Assembly: GCA_028868515.1 (NCBI GenBank)
Contig: JAGWUI010000008.1
Coordinates: 49,716 to 113,715 of the forward strand
DNA: 64,000 nt
Origin: Gammaproteobacteria bacterium
Lineage (GTDB): Bacteria; Pseudomonadota; Gammaproteobacteria; Pseudomonadales; Moraxellaceae
Reading direction: 5' to 3'
The translations under genes were made by a program, and so were the position numbers. The notes beneath the pieces are model-generated. The model did no database searches and had not been told where the DNA came from. It worked only from the letters and a program-made list of their open reading frames with translations. This document shows, one piece after another, positions 53,859 to 62,763 of this stretch; position 1 is the stretch's first letter; each line of letters opens with the position of its first letter.

Positions 53859-56507
53859 ATGAATAAGATCTATCGTGTGGTATGGAGTGCGGCAAACAGT
53901 ACATGGATTGCAGTATCCGAAATCGCCAAGTCACAAACCAAAGATAGTCGGGCGTCTGTACGGGCAGTTAGCGGACAAGGCGATACCGATGCGCTAGTTG
54001 GGATTCAACATCGGTTAAGCGCGATAGCTATTGGATTGTCTATCGCATCAAGTGCTGCACTATTGTTGTTGCCCAGTATAAGTTATGCGGTATGTGCGAA
54101 TCCCAATGGCAATGGAGCAGGTGTCCCAGATCCAGCTAGCCAATACATTTCTGGGGACAGTACCTGGGTTAGTATTTACGAAAACGCTGACTGTAGTATC
54201 ACGCTCAATGCGAATACAACCGATGGCACCGCGACTGCAGGTATGGGCGCCGCAGTGAAAATTCACAATCTCGCCAACGGCACTGCAGGAACTGATGCCG
54301 TCAATCTGAATCAATTGAATACCACAAACACAGCCATTTCAAGTGTCTCGACAGGCTTGAGTAATGTCTATAGCTCAGTATCAGTGATCAGCAGTGGATT
54401 CAGTAGTATATCGAGTGGATTCAGCGCGGTCTCAAGTGGGTTCAGCAATATATCGAGTGGCTTTAGCAGCATCTCTAGTAGCTTTGGCGCTGTCTCAACA
54501 GGCTTAGGTAATGTTTCTGCTGGCTTGAGTACTACCAATAGCGCAGTGTCATCAATTAGCAGTGGTTTAAATACAACAAATACAGCAGTTTCATCTGTTT
54601 CAACAGGTTTAGGTAATGTTTCTGCTGGCTTGAGTACTACCAATAGCGCAGTGTCGTCAATTAGCAGTGGCTTAAATACAACTAATACGGCAGTCTCATC
54701 TGTTTCAACTGGTTTGGGTAATGTTTCTGCTGGCTTGAGTACTACTAATAGCGCAGTGTCGTCAATTAGCAGTGGCTTAAATACAACTAATACGGCAGTC
54801 TCATCTGTTTCAACTGGTTTGGGTAATGTTTCTGCTGGCTTGAGCACAACCAATAGCGCCGTGTCATCAATTAGCAGTGGCTTAAATACAACTAATACAG
54901 CAGTTTCAACTATTTCAACAGGCTTGGGTAATGTTTCAGCAGGTTTGAGCACCACCAATAGCGCCGTGTCATCAATTAGCAGTGGCTTAAATACAACTAA
55001 TACGGCAGTCTCATCTGTTTCAACAGGCTTGGGTAATGTTTCTGCTGGCTTGAGCACCACCAATAGCGCCGTGTCGTCAATTAGCAGTGGCTTAAATACA
55101 ACTAATACGGCAGTCTCATCTGTTTCAACAGGTTTGGGTAATGTTTCTGCTGGTTTGAGTACTACCAATACAGCGGTTTCATCAATTAGCAGTGGCTTAA
55201 ATACAACTAATACGGCAGTCTCATCTGTTTCAACAGGTTTGGGTAATGTTTCTGCTGGCTTGAGCACAACCAATACAGCGGTTTCATCAATTAGCGGCGG
55301 TTTAAACACAATTAATACGGCAGTCTCATCTGTTTCAACAGGTTTGGGTAATGTTTCTGCTGGTTTGAGTACTACCAATACAGCGGTTTCATCAATTAGC
55401 AGTGGCTTAAGCACGACTAATACAGCGGTTTCGTCCGTCAGTAGTGGCTTAAACACAACTAATACAGCAGTATCATCTGTTTCGACAGGCTTAAATACTA
55501 CGAACACAGCTATTTCGAGCGTGTCTACAAGTTTGAACACCACGAACACAGCGGTTTCGAGTGTATCAACAGGACTGAATAGTACGAACTCAACCGTTTC
55601 CTCGGTCTCGAGTGGCTTGAACACAACGAACACAGTCGTTTCGAGCGTGTCTACAGGCTTAAATACCACAAACACGGCGGTATCAAGTGTCTCGACAGGC
55701 TTGAATACTACAAATACAGTAGTGTCATCAGTCTCCACAGGGATCAGCGCACTGGGTACTCAACTACAATCCATGCAAAACACGGGCGTCAAAGGAATCC
55801 GCATTAATAACACTTCAGGAACAGATGCGAATGCCTCAGGCAATAACGCATTGGCATTGGGTTCAAATGCAAGTGCCTCAGCCACTAACACCATCGCCGT
55901 CGGCACAGGTGCGCAAGCCACCTATGAAGGCTCCGTCGCCATTGGAGCTGGCGCACGAGCTACAGCCGACCCAACCACGGCAGTGGGTAACAATGCCGTA
56001 GCCAGTGGTAACAATTCCTCCGCATTTGGAGCAGAAGCTACCGCCTCAAACACCAATGCCACTGCAATCGGTGTCAGCGCCACAGCCAATGGCATTAACT
56101 CAGTCGCGTTAGGTCAAGGCTCAGTTGCCAATCGGGACAACACTGTATCTGTGGGTTCAGCGGGTAGCGAACGTCAAATTACTAATGTCGCCGCAGGTAC
56201 AGCACCGACTGATGCCGTCAATGTCAGTCAAATGAATGCATGGGGCAATAGCTTGTCGATGCAGGTGAATGACATCAAAAACAAAGCTTATTCGGCAGCG
56301 GCGGCATCCATGGCGATCCAATCCGCTCCTTCAGTTCCAGGTCATGTCACACTGCGTATTGGAGGAGGGACTTACAGCGGACAAAATGCAGTAGGCTTTA
56401 GCGGACGCTACACTAGCACCAGCAATAGCTGGGGTGTAGATGGAGGTGTTTCAACAACTTCCTCAGGAACAGGTGGTCAAGTCGGTCTATCTGTGGTACT
56501 GCCTTAA
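53859..56507 (+). CDS. trimeric autotransporter adhesin (YadA-like)
   Basis: 882 aa. An extended signal region (ESPR: 'MNKIYRVVWSAANSTWIAVSE') precedes a late hydrophobic signal cleaved near 'SISYA'. Then come a first neck-like motif ('LANGTAGTDAVNLNQLN'), a Ser/Thr/Gly-rich stalk of about 430 residues with nine 35-aa repeats, head-type YadA repeats (NALALGS, TIAVGTG, SVAIGAG, SVALGQG), a second neck ('AAGTAPTDAVNVSQMNAWG') and a C-terminal membrane anchor that ends 'QVGLSVVLP'. It should trimerise in the outer membrane and mediate adhesion. It contains no other enzymatic domain. Confidence 0.93.
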   Translation: MNKIYRVVWSAANSTWIAVSEIAKSQTKDSRASVRAVSGQGDTDALVGIQHRLSAIAIGLSIASSAALLLLPSISYAVCANPNGNGAGVPDPASQYISGDSTWVSIYENADCSITLNANTTDGTATAGMGAAVKIHNLANGTAGTDAVNLNQLNTTNTAISSVSTGLSNVYSSVSVISSGFSSISSGFSAVSSGFSNISSGFSSISSSFGAVSTGLGNVSAGLSTTNSAVSSISSGLNTTNTAVSSVSTGLGNVSAGLSTTNSAVSSISSGLNTTNTAVSSVSTGLGNVSAGLSTTNSAVSSISSGLNTTNTAVSSVSTGLGNVSAGLSTTNSAVSSISSGLNTTNTAVSTISTGLGNVSAGLSTTNSAVSSISSGLNTTNTAVSSVSTGLGNVSAGLSTTNSAVSSISSGLNTTNTAVSSVSTGLGNVSAGLSTTNTAVSSISSGLNTTNTAVSSVSTGLGNVSAGLSTTNTAVSSISGGLNTINTAVSSVSTGLGNVSAGLSTTNTAVSSISSGLSTTNTAVSSVSSGLNTTNTAVSSVSTGLNTTNTAISSVSTSLNTTNTAVSSVSTGLNSTNSTVSSVSSGLNTTNTVVSSVSTGLNTTNTAVSSVSTGLNTTNTVVSSVSTGISALGTQLQSMQNTGVKGIRINNTSGTDANASGNNALALGSNASASATNTIAVGTGAQATYEGSVAIGAGARATADPTTAVGNNAVASGNNSSAFGAEATASNTNATAIGVSATANGINSVALGQGSVANRDNTVSVGSAGSERQITNVAAGTAPTDAVNVSQMNAWGNSLSMQVNDIKNKAYSAAAASMAIQSAPSVPGHVTLRIGGGTYSGQNAVGFSGRYTSTSNSWGVDGGVSTTSSGTGGQVGLSVVLP
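54495..55439 (+). repeat. nine tandem 105-bp repeats in the adhesin stalk
   Basis: Each copy encodes 35 residues beginning STGLGNVSAGLSTTN and continuing through SSGLNTTNTA. Copies are nearly identical, with scattered synonymous changes. After 55439 the repeat breaks down into irregular 42-bp (14-aa) units up to about 55740. Unequal crossing-over would change stalk length in frame. Confidence 0.95.
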
Positions 56508-56535
56508 TCTGTTAAACTGGATCTGAAATAGTCTT

Positions 56536-56571
56536 AATATCCCTCGACATTAGTCGGGGGATATTGATTTT
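56536..56571 (+). terminator. intrinsic terminator after the adhesin
   Basis: Thirteen-base arms AATATCCCTCGAC / GTCGGGGGATATT (one G-T pair), followed by GATTTT. Confidence 0.7.
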
Positions 56572-56621
56572 GGGACAGTGTTTGTTAATCAGATGATTCG
56601 TGCTGGGAAAGGATAGGTGTT

Positions 56622-56649
56622 GCAGTGCCTTGTTTTGCCAAGGCACTGC
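56622..56649. other. strong hairpin downstream of ompW
   Basis: Perfect 11-bp stem GCAGTGCCTTG / CAAGGCACTGC with a 6-base loop, 18 bp past the ompW stop on the minus strand. There is no T-run on that exit side, so it may protect the mRNA 3' end or terminate weakly. Confidence 0.6.
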
Positions 56650-56666
56650 GAGAAAAAACAGGTTTT

Positions 56667-57266
56667 TTAGAATTTATATGATCCACTTAGACCCACAACC
56701 CAAGGATCAACGACAAGATCACCAACTTTAGTACCATCAACTTTCATTTTGCTGACAATATCGACTTTGCGAATATCTAGCGCAACACCATAAGGTGTGT
56801 TTGGAATGTCATATTGCACTCCGATGAGTCCAGCCATGCCCATGGTGTTGTCACCATGTGGTTTGGAGCCAGTTAATGGACCATAAGCTTTTTCACCCCA
56901 GAGGATAGTGTAATTTAGTCCTAATCCAAAATAAGGCTTGAAGCCGTTATAGCTCGAAAAGCTATATTTAAGCGATACGGTTGGCGGTAAGTCCTTAAAA
57001 CTGGCAACTTTTGTACCGTCTAAATAAACGCTATGGGTAAAGGGCGTGGCGAGGAGTACTTCCGCAGACAGATTGGGGTTAATGGCGTACTCAATCGATG
57101 GCGTAAATTGCACATTATTTGAGGTTGATGCAGAAAACCCAGCTAATGTCCCGCCATCACCTTTAGGAATAACATCAGAGAACCCAACTTTGACAGTCCA
57201 AGGAGATTCTGCGTGAGTTAATCCTGCACAACATAATACGGCGATGGCTAATAGTGATTTTTTCAT
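56667..57266 (-). CDS. ompW: OmpW family outer-membrane protein
   Basis: 199 aa with a Sec signal peptide ('LLAIAVLCCAGLTHA-ESPW') and an 8-stranded barrel. 'PWTVKVGFSDVIPKGDGG', 'PSIEYAINPNLSAEVLLATPF', 'PYFGLGLNYTILWGE' and the final 'SGSYKF' with terminal Phe are OmpW features. OmpW forms a narrow hydrophobic channel in the outer membrane. AGGAAATT lies upstream of the ATG. Confidence 0.95.
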   Translation of the reverse strand: MKKSLLAIAVLCCAGLTHAESPWTVKVGFSDVIPKGDGGTLAGFSASTSNNVQFTPSIEYAINPNLSAEVLLATPFTHSVYLDGTKVASFKDLPPTVSLKYSFSSYNGFKPYFGLGLNYTILWGEKAYGPLTGSKPHGDNTMGMAGLIGVQYDIPNTPYGVALDIRKVDIVSKMKVDGTKVGDLVVDPWVVGLSGSYKF

Positions 57267-57718
57267 AATAATTTCCTGTTTTTTCCATAAAATGAATAGG
57301 CTCGATCCGATTGATCAGAGTCTATGTCCAGTTTGTGTGTGGATTAAACAGTACTAAAAACGTACCAAATAGGTCGGAAGCTTTCTAGGTTTCTAGTTTT
57401 AATTAGGAAGCTTGAAGCTTCACTTATTATAAAAGTCCGTTTTTAATACTTATTATTCCTTTTCGAAACAGCTTCGTGCTGTTCCACTTTATGCATCATT
57501 CCATGTTCCAGAAAAACGAGAACTAGCACTCAGTACTTGTAATATACATGAAATATCTAAAAAGGTAAGAGCGTGAGTTAAAAAAAATTAACTTTTTCAT
57601 TTTGTTTGTATAGGTGGTTGATTTTAAAAATAATATTTTTATGTTCTATAGGGTTAAGTCTATAGAGTCTTTAAATGAAGATAAACATAAAATCTATACG
57701 CTGAAGTTGACTGAGCGC
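57267..57718. other. 452-bp intergenic region upstream of ompW
   Basis: AT-rich and without a believable gene; the ompW promoter must lie here. A small cluster of AAGCTT palindromes occurs at about 57378-57420 (GGAAGCTT, GAAGCTTGAAGCTTC). A 67-codon plus-strand frame at 57614 overlaps the end of the next gene and is judged spurious. Confidence 0.5.
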
Positions 57719-58873
57719 TTAAGTCATAAAGGTATCCCATGGTGTAAAGTGTTGTCCACGATAGAGCCAGACATGTTCAAATTGGCTAATCACGGCTTCG
57801 CTTTGCGTGGGTTGTAGAAAGACGAAATCATCGATTTGGATATCTGATGATTTTGAGACATTGATCAGTTCTTGGTTACTGCTTCGACCATACAATGCGT
57901 TTGTCTGAGTTCCTTCAGGATACACATAATCTGCCATCCAATTCCCGCCATAAACAAAGAGTGCATTCTTATGGTGTGGTGCATTATCAAGTAGTGATAA
58001 TCCTGGAATTTGAGTGATCGGTAATTTTTTGAGAACGGGTGTCGCAATCCATAATGCTGACTGAAAGTCGACTAAAGTGGGGATATCAAAATCTAACGGT
58101 TTTAAGAGCATTGAACCAAAAGAGAGATCATTACAAACGCTGTGCTTGGTATGTAGGCTGAAAGTTGGACTTCCAGCGCCGTTAAAACAAAGGGTTGGAG
58201 TATTTAGGCTCGGAAATTCGTTGCTTAAACATGTGATATATTTTTGATATTGTGCTTGAGATTGTTCATAGGTTTTTTCTACGGATTTAATCAGTTTTGG
58301 AATTTTACCTACATGGGCGTCATAGCCCATAAATCCGCTGAGTTGTAGATGTTTCGGGTTGTCTTGAATGAGGTTTAGTAGTTCCCGAAAATGTTCTAAA
58401 TCTTGAATGCCGCCACGATGTAAGCCGATATCCAGCTCGATACTAATTAATAACTTTAATTGTAATTTTTTTGCTAAGTCTAAACATTGTTGTAATCGAT
58501 CAAGACTATCAACTAGCCATTGAATGCGTACCTGTGCCATATCTTCATGTTGCTCATAAAAAAGCTGCATGGCTTTTATGGGCATTGGTTTGCCGAGCAA
58601 AATATCAGCTTGCGGAAATGTATTTACCATCAGCGCAATATGAGGCAAATGAAACACCATGAACCGATTGCAATTTAAATCTTCAGCAATATATTTGAGG
58701 AGTTCAATGGAAGCGAGTGATTTGACAACCAAACGCGGTTGTGCCGTAGCAGGAAGCATGAGTTTGATTTGTGCCAGATTTACATCTAATCGAGCATGAT
58801 CAACAATAAGTGTGGGTAAAGTGAAGTTCGCTTGCTGTAAGTCCTTATTCAATATTTTAAAATAATTAAACAT
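57719..58873 (-). CDS. fold-type III PLP enzyme (alanine racemase N-terminal / D-threonine aldolase-like)
   Basis: 384 aa. 'LPTLIVDHARLDVNLAQI' and 'RLVVKSLASIELLKYIAE' (Lys as the PLP Schiff base) open a TIM-barrel of the alanine racemase/DSD1 group; 'SIELDIGLHRGGI' and 'LSGFMGYDAHVGK' are further landmarks. The C-terminal part is DSD-like ('DFVFLQPTQSEAVISQFEHVW'), where the family binds a metal. It probably acts on a D-amino acid or a beta-hydroxy-D-amino acid. It follows the sugar-lactone oxidase gene on the same strand after 31 bp. Confidence 0.85.
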   Translation of the reverse strand: MFNYFKILNKDLQQANFTLPTLIVDHARLDVNLAQIKLMLPATAQPRLVVKSLASIELLKYIAEDLNCNRFMVFHLPHIALMVNTFPQADILLGKPMPIKAMQLFYEQHEDMAQVRIQWLVDSLDRLQQCLDLAKKLQLKLLISIELDIGLHRGGIQDLEHFRELLNLIQDNPKHLQLSGFMGYDAHVGKIPKLIKSVEKTYEQSQAQYQKYITCLSNEFPSLNTPTLCFNGAGSPTFSLHTKHSVCNDLSFGSMLLKPLDFDIPTLVDFQSALWIATPVLKKLPITQIPGLSLLDNAPHHKNALFVYGGNWMADYVYPEGTQTNALYGRSSNQELINVSKSSDIQIDDFVFLQPTQSEAVISQFEHVWLYRGQHFTPWDTFMT

Positions 58874-58904
58874 GGCCTTGTTATCCCTTTTTTAGCCAAA
58901 GAAA

Positions 58905-60197
58905 TTAAGCAAAAAATAATGACTCTAAATGTGGATTAATCCATTTTTGCTGAGGGTCAAGCTCTTGTCGTAATGCTAAAAAATCATACCAACGTGGATA
59001 AAGTGTTTTCAACTTATTTGCTGTTAATGTATGCATTTTTCCCCAATGCGGACGCCCGCCATATTTCCAGAAAATCGGTTCGACGATTTTAAAAATTTCA
59101 CGACAATCTTGTTTATGGTATTGATGGACTGAAATCGAGGCGCAGTCTTGCTGATAAAATGGACTGAGCCAAATGTCATCGGCTTTGACATAGCGATATT
59201 CAAGTGGGAAAAAGACTGGGGCTTTATGTTTGCGTAACGCATCGACCACTTCGGTAAGACATTCTAATCCTCGCTCAGCAGGAATTTGATATTCCATTTC
59301 ATTAAAGCGTGTTTCTCGCACACTTGGAAAAACCGCCGATGACCAATCTACGCGTGTTGTGGGTTTGATAAACGCGCCGAGTAATTTCTGTACATAGGGA
59401 TTCAGGTATGGTGTCTTTCTGGCAATTTCAGAAAAGATCGTTAATAACGTGTCATCTGAAGGCCACGGGGCGGGCAGGGTTTGAATTCCCTCATCGGTTG
59501 GATCAAGTGTTTTTAAGATGGCATCTTGTGCGTGGACAAAGACCATCGATTCAATATGACGATGTTCAGTTTTCCACTGATCCATGTGGCTCAGAATATC
59601 TTTGAGTGGTGTGAGCTGGATGTGTTCTTTTAAGCGATAACGAGGGCGATTTTGCATGGTGATTTGGCTAAGCACACCAAAGCTCCCCAGTGATACTCGA
59701 CCTGCTTCAAAAATGGTACTGTTCTGCGTTGCATTACATTCTAGGACTTCACCATTTGCGGTGACTAACTGAAAACCCTGAACGAAACCAGATAAACAAG
59801 TCAGACTTGTTCCAGTGCCATGTGTCCCTGTAGATACTGCGCCAGCCACACTTTGCTCATCAATATCTCCTTGATTCAACAGTGCTTGATCGATTGGATC
59901 AAGGATTGGCCCGAGATTCTTTAAACGTGTACCTGCTTGTAGGGTCGCCTGATTGAGCTGTTCATCATGGCGAACTAAACCTGTTAATGAGTCCAGTGAA
60001 ATTAAGGTGTCATCAGTGCAAACTAAAGGGCTAAACGAATGCCCTGCGCCGACCACGCGACATTTTTGAGCTTGGCGTATGGTTTGGCTGAGTTGTGTTA
60101 CATCTGTAGGCTGTACGAATTGAGCAGGATTGGAGCGTTGTAAGCCAGACCAGTTTTGCCAAGTTGTTTGATTCGTTCTATCCATGTGCTGTGTCAT
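58905..60197 (-). CDS. FAD-dependent D-arabinono-1,4-lactone oxidase-like protein
   Basis: 430 aa. The N-terminal FAD-binding (PCMH-type) domain has 'VVGAGHSFSPLVCTDDTLISLDSLTGLV' and 'GAVSTGTHGTGTSL'. The C-terminal ALO domain ends 'GRPHWGKMHTLTANKLKTLYPRWYDFLALRQELDPQQKW', the HWGK motif being the oxidase active-site hallmark. It oxidises an aldono-lactone or alditol. It forms a two-gene unit with the PLP enzyme, which is 31 bp downstream. Confidence 0.93.
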   Translation of the reverse strand: MTQHMDRTNQTTWQNWSGLQRSNPAQFVQPTDVTQLSQTIRQAQKCRVVGAGHSFSPLVCTDDTLISLDSLTGLVRHDEQLNQATLQAGTRLKNLGPILDPIDQALLNQGDIDEQSVAGAVSTGTHGTGTSLTCLSGFVQGFQLVTANGEVLECNATQNSTIFEAGRVSLGSFGVLSQITMQNRPRYRLKEHIQLTPLKDILSHMDQWKTEHRHIESMVFVHAQDAILKTLDPTDEGIQTLPAPWPSDDTLLTIFSEIARKTPYLNPYVQKLLGAFIKPTTRVDWSSAVFPSVRETRFNEMEYQIPAERGLECLTEVVDALRKHKAPVFFPLEYRYVKADDIWLSPFYQQDCASISVHQYHKQDCREIFKIVEPIFWKYGGRPHWGKMHTLTANKLKTLYPRWYDFLALRQELDPQQKWINPHLESLFFA

Positions 60198-60398
60198 CGC
60201 GTCCAGTTCCGTTGAGGCGTGAAAATTATTGCGTTAGTTGTTTAATCAATTAAATCTTTATTTACTCTGAAATTTACTTGAGCGCGCAGCACACTGCAAC
60301 TGATATTTGAAAGGAGTCGTGCGGGAATGATTGATGATGGACTTTAAACTTCGTTAAAATACGCGCGATCAATTGAATAAGCTGGGTATGGGTGTGTG

Positions 60399-61334
60399 AT
60401 GAGTGATGATTTTGCAGAAGATTTAGATGATGGTTTAGATGTTGAGATTGCGGAAGACTATTCGCGTCAGCCATTTTTGAATCCTGATGCACCCAAAACT
60501 ACGGCTTTTTTAAAGTTGCAGAAGAAAATTCGTCGGCAAGTCGGCGAGGCGATCAAAGATTTTAATATGATCGAAGATGGCGACAAGATTATGGTGTGCG
60601 TGTCGGGCGGTAAAGACAGTTATACCATGCTTGATATTTTGCTGATGTTGCAAGCGATTGCGCCGATTCGCTTTGATATTGTTGCGGTTAATCTTGATCA
60701 GAAGCAGCCTGATTTTCCAGAACATGTTTTGCCTGAATATCTCTCACGCCGCAATATTCCATATTATATTTTGGAAAAAGACACGTACAGCATCGTGAAA
60801 GAGCTGACACCTGAAGGAAAAACCTTTTGTGCGGTGTGTTCGCGTTTGCGTCGCGGTTCGCTCTATGGTTTTGCTCAGGAAATTGGCGCGACTAAAGTTG
60901 CGCTGGGTCATCATCGTGATGACATTATGGCGACGTTTTTCTTGAATCTGTTTCATGGTGGGACGTTGAAGGCGATGCCTCCAAAATTGAAGTCAGATGA
61001 TGGTCGAAATATCGTGATTCGCCCGTTGGCTTATGTCGCTGAAAAAGACATTATCAAATATGCCAGCCAGAGTCAGTTCCCAATTATTCCGTGTAATCTG
61101 TGCGGAACACAAGAGAACTTACAACGTGCGGTAGTGAATAATATGCTGCGCGATTGGGATGCTGAACATCCGAAGCGTTTGGCAAGTATTTTTACTGCGT
61201 TGCAGAGTGTGCATCCATCGCAGCTCGCAGATCGTGAGTTGTTTGATTTTGAGTCGTTGAAAGCGGACGTGAAGGAAGATACCTGTTCGGTGGATGATAG
61301 GCGATTAGATGTGGTGAATTTGACGTTGGCTTAA
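60399..61334 (+). CDS. ttcA: tRNA 2-thiocytidine(32) synthetase TtcA
   Basis: 311 aa. PP-loop ATPase motif '[14 protein letters not shown]', cysteine pair '[10 protein letters not shown]' for the 4Fe-4S cluster and '[12 protein letters not shown]' near the C-terminus, all diagnostic of TtcA. It thiolates C32 in certain tRNAs. A GTG immediately precedes the ATG at 60399; the ATG is preferred. The N-terminal 30 residues are acidic and variable. It stands alone, diverging from the lactone oxidase. Confidence 0.96.
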   Translation: MSDDFAEDLDDGLDVEIAEDYSRQPFLNPDAPKTTAFLKLQKKIRRQVGEAIKDFNMIEDGDKIMVCVSGGKDSYTMLDILLMLQAIAPIRFDIVAVNLDQKQPDFPEHVLPEYLSRRNIPYYILEKDTYSIVKELTPEGKTFCAVCSRLRRGSLYGFAQEIGATKVALGHHRDDIMATFFLNLFHGGTLKAMPPKLKSDDGRNIVIRPLAYVAEKDIIKYASQSQFPIIPCNLCGTQENLQRAVVNNMLRDWDAEHPKRLASIFTALQSVHPSQLADRELFDFESLKADVKEDTCSVDDRRLDVVNLTLA

Positions 61335-61358
61335 GTTGTTGACTCGTTCCATCTATCT

Positions 61359-61889
61359 TTAAACCCATTCATCTCGCAAAATACTATACGACGCCGACGA
61401 CCGAATTCGACCATCCCACACGATTCGGTCATGGCGTAAAATGCCTTCAAATTTTGCCCCAAGTTTTTCAATTGCTCGACGTGATCTTACGTTGAGTTCA
61501 TCCGTCTGTAAAACCACACGATTCATGTTTAATTCATCGAATGCAAAGTTGATGAGTAAGTTTTTGCATTCGCGATTAATGCCTGTTTTTTGGAAGGGTA
61601 GAGCTAGCCAAGTTCCACCGATCTCAATGGTTTTATGGGCGTCATTAATATTCAGAAAAGATGTGCTGCCGATGAGTTCTTGGCGCTCGATATGTTTGAT
61701 TGCGTAGGCGATGCGAGTGCCTTGTTGTTGCTGATCCAGCGCGGTTTGCACTTCTTGCTGCATTTGGGTGAGGTGAGTTGGTGGGCGGCGTAGCCACCAA
61801 GTCCACAGCGTTGGTTCTTGCGCATAGCGAACGAGTTCTTCGCAGTGAGAAAAGGATAGAGGAATAAGTTCGATGTGTTGTGATTTCAT
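61359..61889 (-). CDS. GNAT family N-acetyltransferase
   Basis: 176 aa. The N-terminal 'IELIPLSFSHCEELVRYAQEPTLWTWW' and the acetyl-CoA region 'IGGTWLALPFQKTGINRECKNLLINFAFDELNMNRVVLQTDELNVRSRRAIEKLGAKFEG' fit the RimJ/RimL-like GNAT branch. The acceptor may be a protein N-terminus or a small amine; it cannot be told from sequence. It converges on ttcA. Confidence 0.9.
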   Translation of the reverse strand: MKSQHIELIPLSFSHCEELVRYAQEPTLWTWWLRRPPTHLTQMQQEVQTALDQQQQGTRIAYAIKHIERQELIGSTSFLNINDAHKTIEIGGTWLALPFQKTGINRECKNLLINFAFDELNMNRVVLQTDELNVRSRRAIEKLGAKFEGILRHDRIVWDGRIRSSASYSILRDEWV

Positions 61890-61937
61890 CGTACTGGCCT
61901 ACGATTCATGGGCTTTATGAAACCAAGTGTCGCTGAT

Positions 61938-62552
61938 TTACCCGCGCAATGCCATCGCTAAAGTCACTTCTGCGAGTTCAGCAATCGAGATACGACCGTT
62001 TGGCTTATACCAGAGCGCAGTGCCAAATGTTGCGCCACTGAGCAGCCTACGACAGATAAACGTATCGTGTTTAATTTTTCCTTCCACTTTTAAATCGTCA
62101 AGCACCTTAAGCCATAGAGATTCATATTCTTCACGCATGGCGAGTAACGGTTCTTGTTGCTGTGCAGTGATGGCATTCCATTCATAAACCAGTACCGCCA
62201 TCGCGTGACTGGTGTTGCCATTAATCGATTCTAATTCAGCGCGAATTAAGCCTTTAAGGCGTTCTGCTGGCGTTGCACCTTGTTCGATTGCATTGTGCAT
62301 TTGCTGCAAGTTATAAATGATTGCTTCTTCCATCACCGCGCACAAAATCGCATCTTTACTTTTGAAGTGATGAAATAAGCTGCCTGATTGGATGCCAACC
62401 ATGAGTGCGAGTTCGCGGACGGTGGTTCGTGCATAACCTTGTTCGTGGAACAAATACGCGGCAGCGCGCAGCACACGACCGCGTGGACTATCATCCATTC
62501 CGCCAATCGGAGGGAGGGTCTGTAGTATTTCGGGTGAAATAGATTGGTTCAC
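61938..62552 (-). CDS. TetR-family regulator, AtuR/LiuR-like
   Basis: 204 aa from a GTG start. Helix-turn-helix: 'RVLRAAAYLFHEQGYARTTVRELALMVGIQSGSLFHHFKSKDAILCAVMEE'. It is divergent from an AtuA-like gene, as atuR is next to atuA in Pseudomonas, and two TetR-type palindromes lie between them. It probably represses the divergent degradation operon until a CoA intermediate binds. Confidence 0.9.
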   Translation of the reverse strand: MNQSISPEILQTLPPIGGMDDSPRGRVLRAAAYLFHEQGYARTTVRELALMVGIQSGSLFHHFKSKDAILCAVMEEAIIYNLQQMHNAIEQGATPAERLKGLIRAELESINGNTSHAMAVLVYEWNAITAQQQEPLLAMREEYESLWLKVLDDLKVEGKIKHDTFICRRLLSGATFGTALWYKPNGRISIAELAEVTLAMALRG

Positions 62553-62710
62553 AGATCACTTTTCCATTAAAAGTTTAAGGATGACTTGGCCGTTCTTTTT
62601 CGGAGTTTAATGAAAATCATTAAAAACAGTAGATTGCACAAATTCTAACATTTTAAGCTCAATCCATTGAGCATTCTGGTCAAAAAAGAATAACACAATG
62701 CTATTTACAA

Positions 62711-62752
62711 ACCAAGCGCTTGCTTGGTAGTCTTGCTTTACATTCAAGCAAG
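62711..62752. promoter_or_regulatory. two adjacent palindromes, candidate TetR (AtuR-type) operator
   Basis: The first is ACCAAGC-GCTT-GCTTGGT (62711-62728), perfect. The second is CTTGCTT-N7-AAGCAAG (62732-62752), also perfect and carrying the same AAGC/GCTT core. They lie 12 bp before the AtuA-like start, where a bound repressor would block transcription or translation. Confidence 0.65.
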
Positions 62753-62763
62753 GGTATTTTGCC

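Noticed and set aside
54495..55439. CRISPR-like regularly spaced repeats
   Set aside because: The units are contiguous 105-bp coding repeats without unique spacers and lie inside one reading frame.
54368..55738. 456-codon open frame on the minus strand inside the adhesin
   Set aside because: It mirrors the repeat units of the adhesin stalk and has no start context or protein character of its own; long antisense frames arise from repetitive coding DNA.
57614..57817. 67-codon plus-strand frame after ompW
   Set aside because: It overlaps the end of the PLP-enzyme gene on the other strand and has no ribosome site or recognisable protein features.
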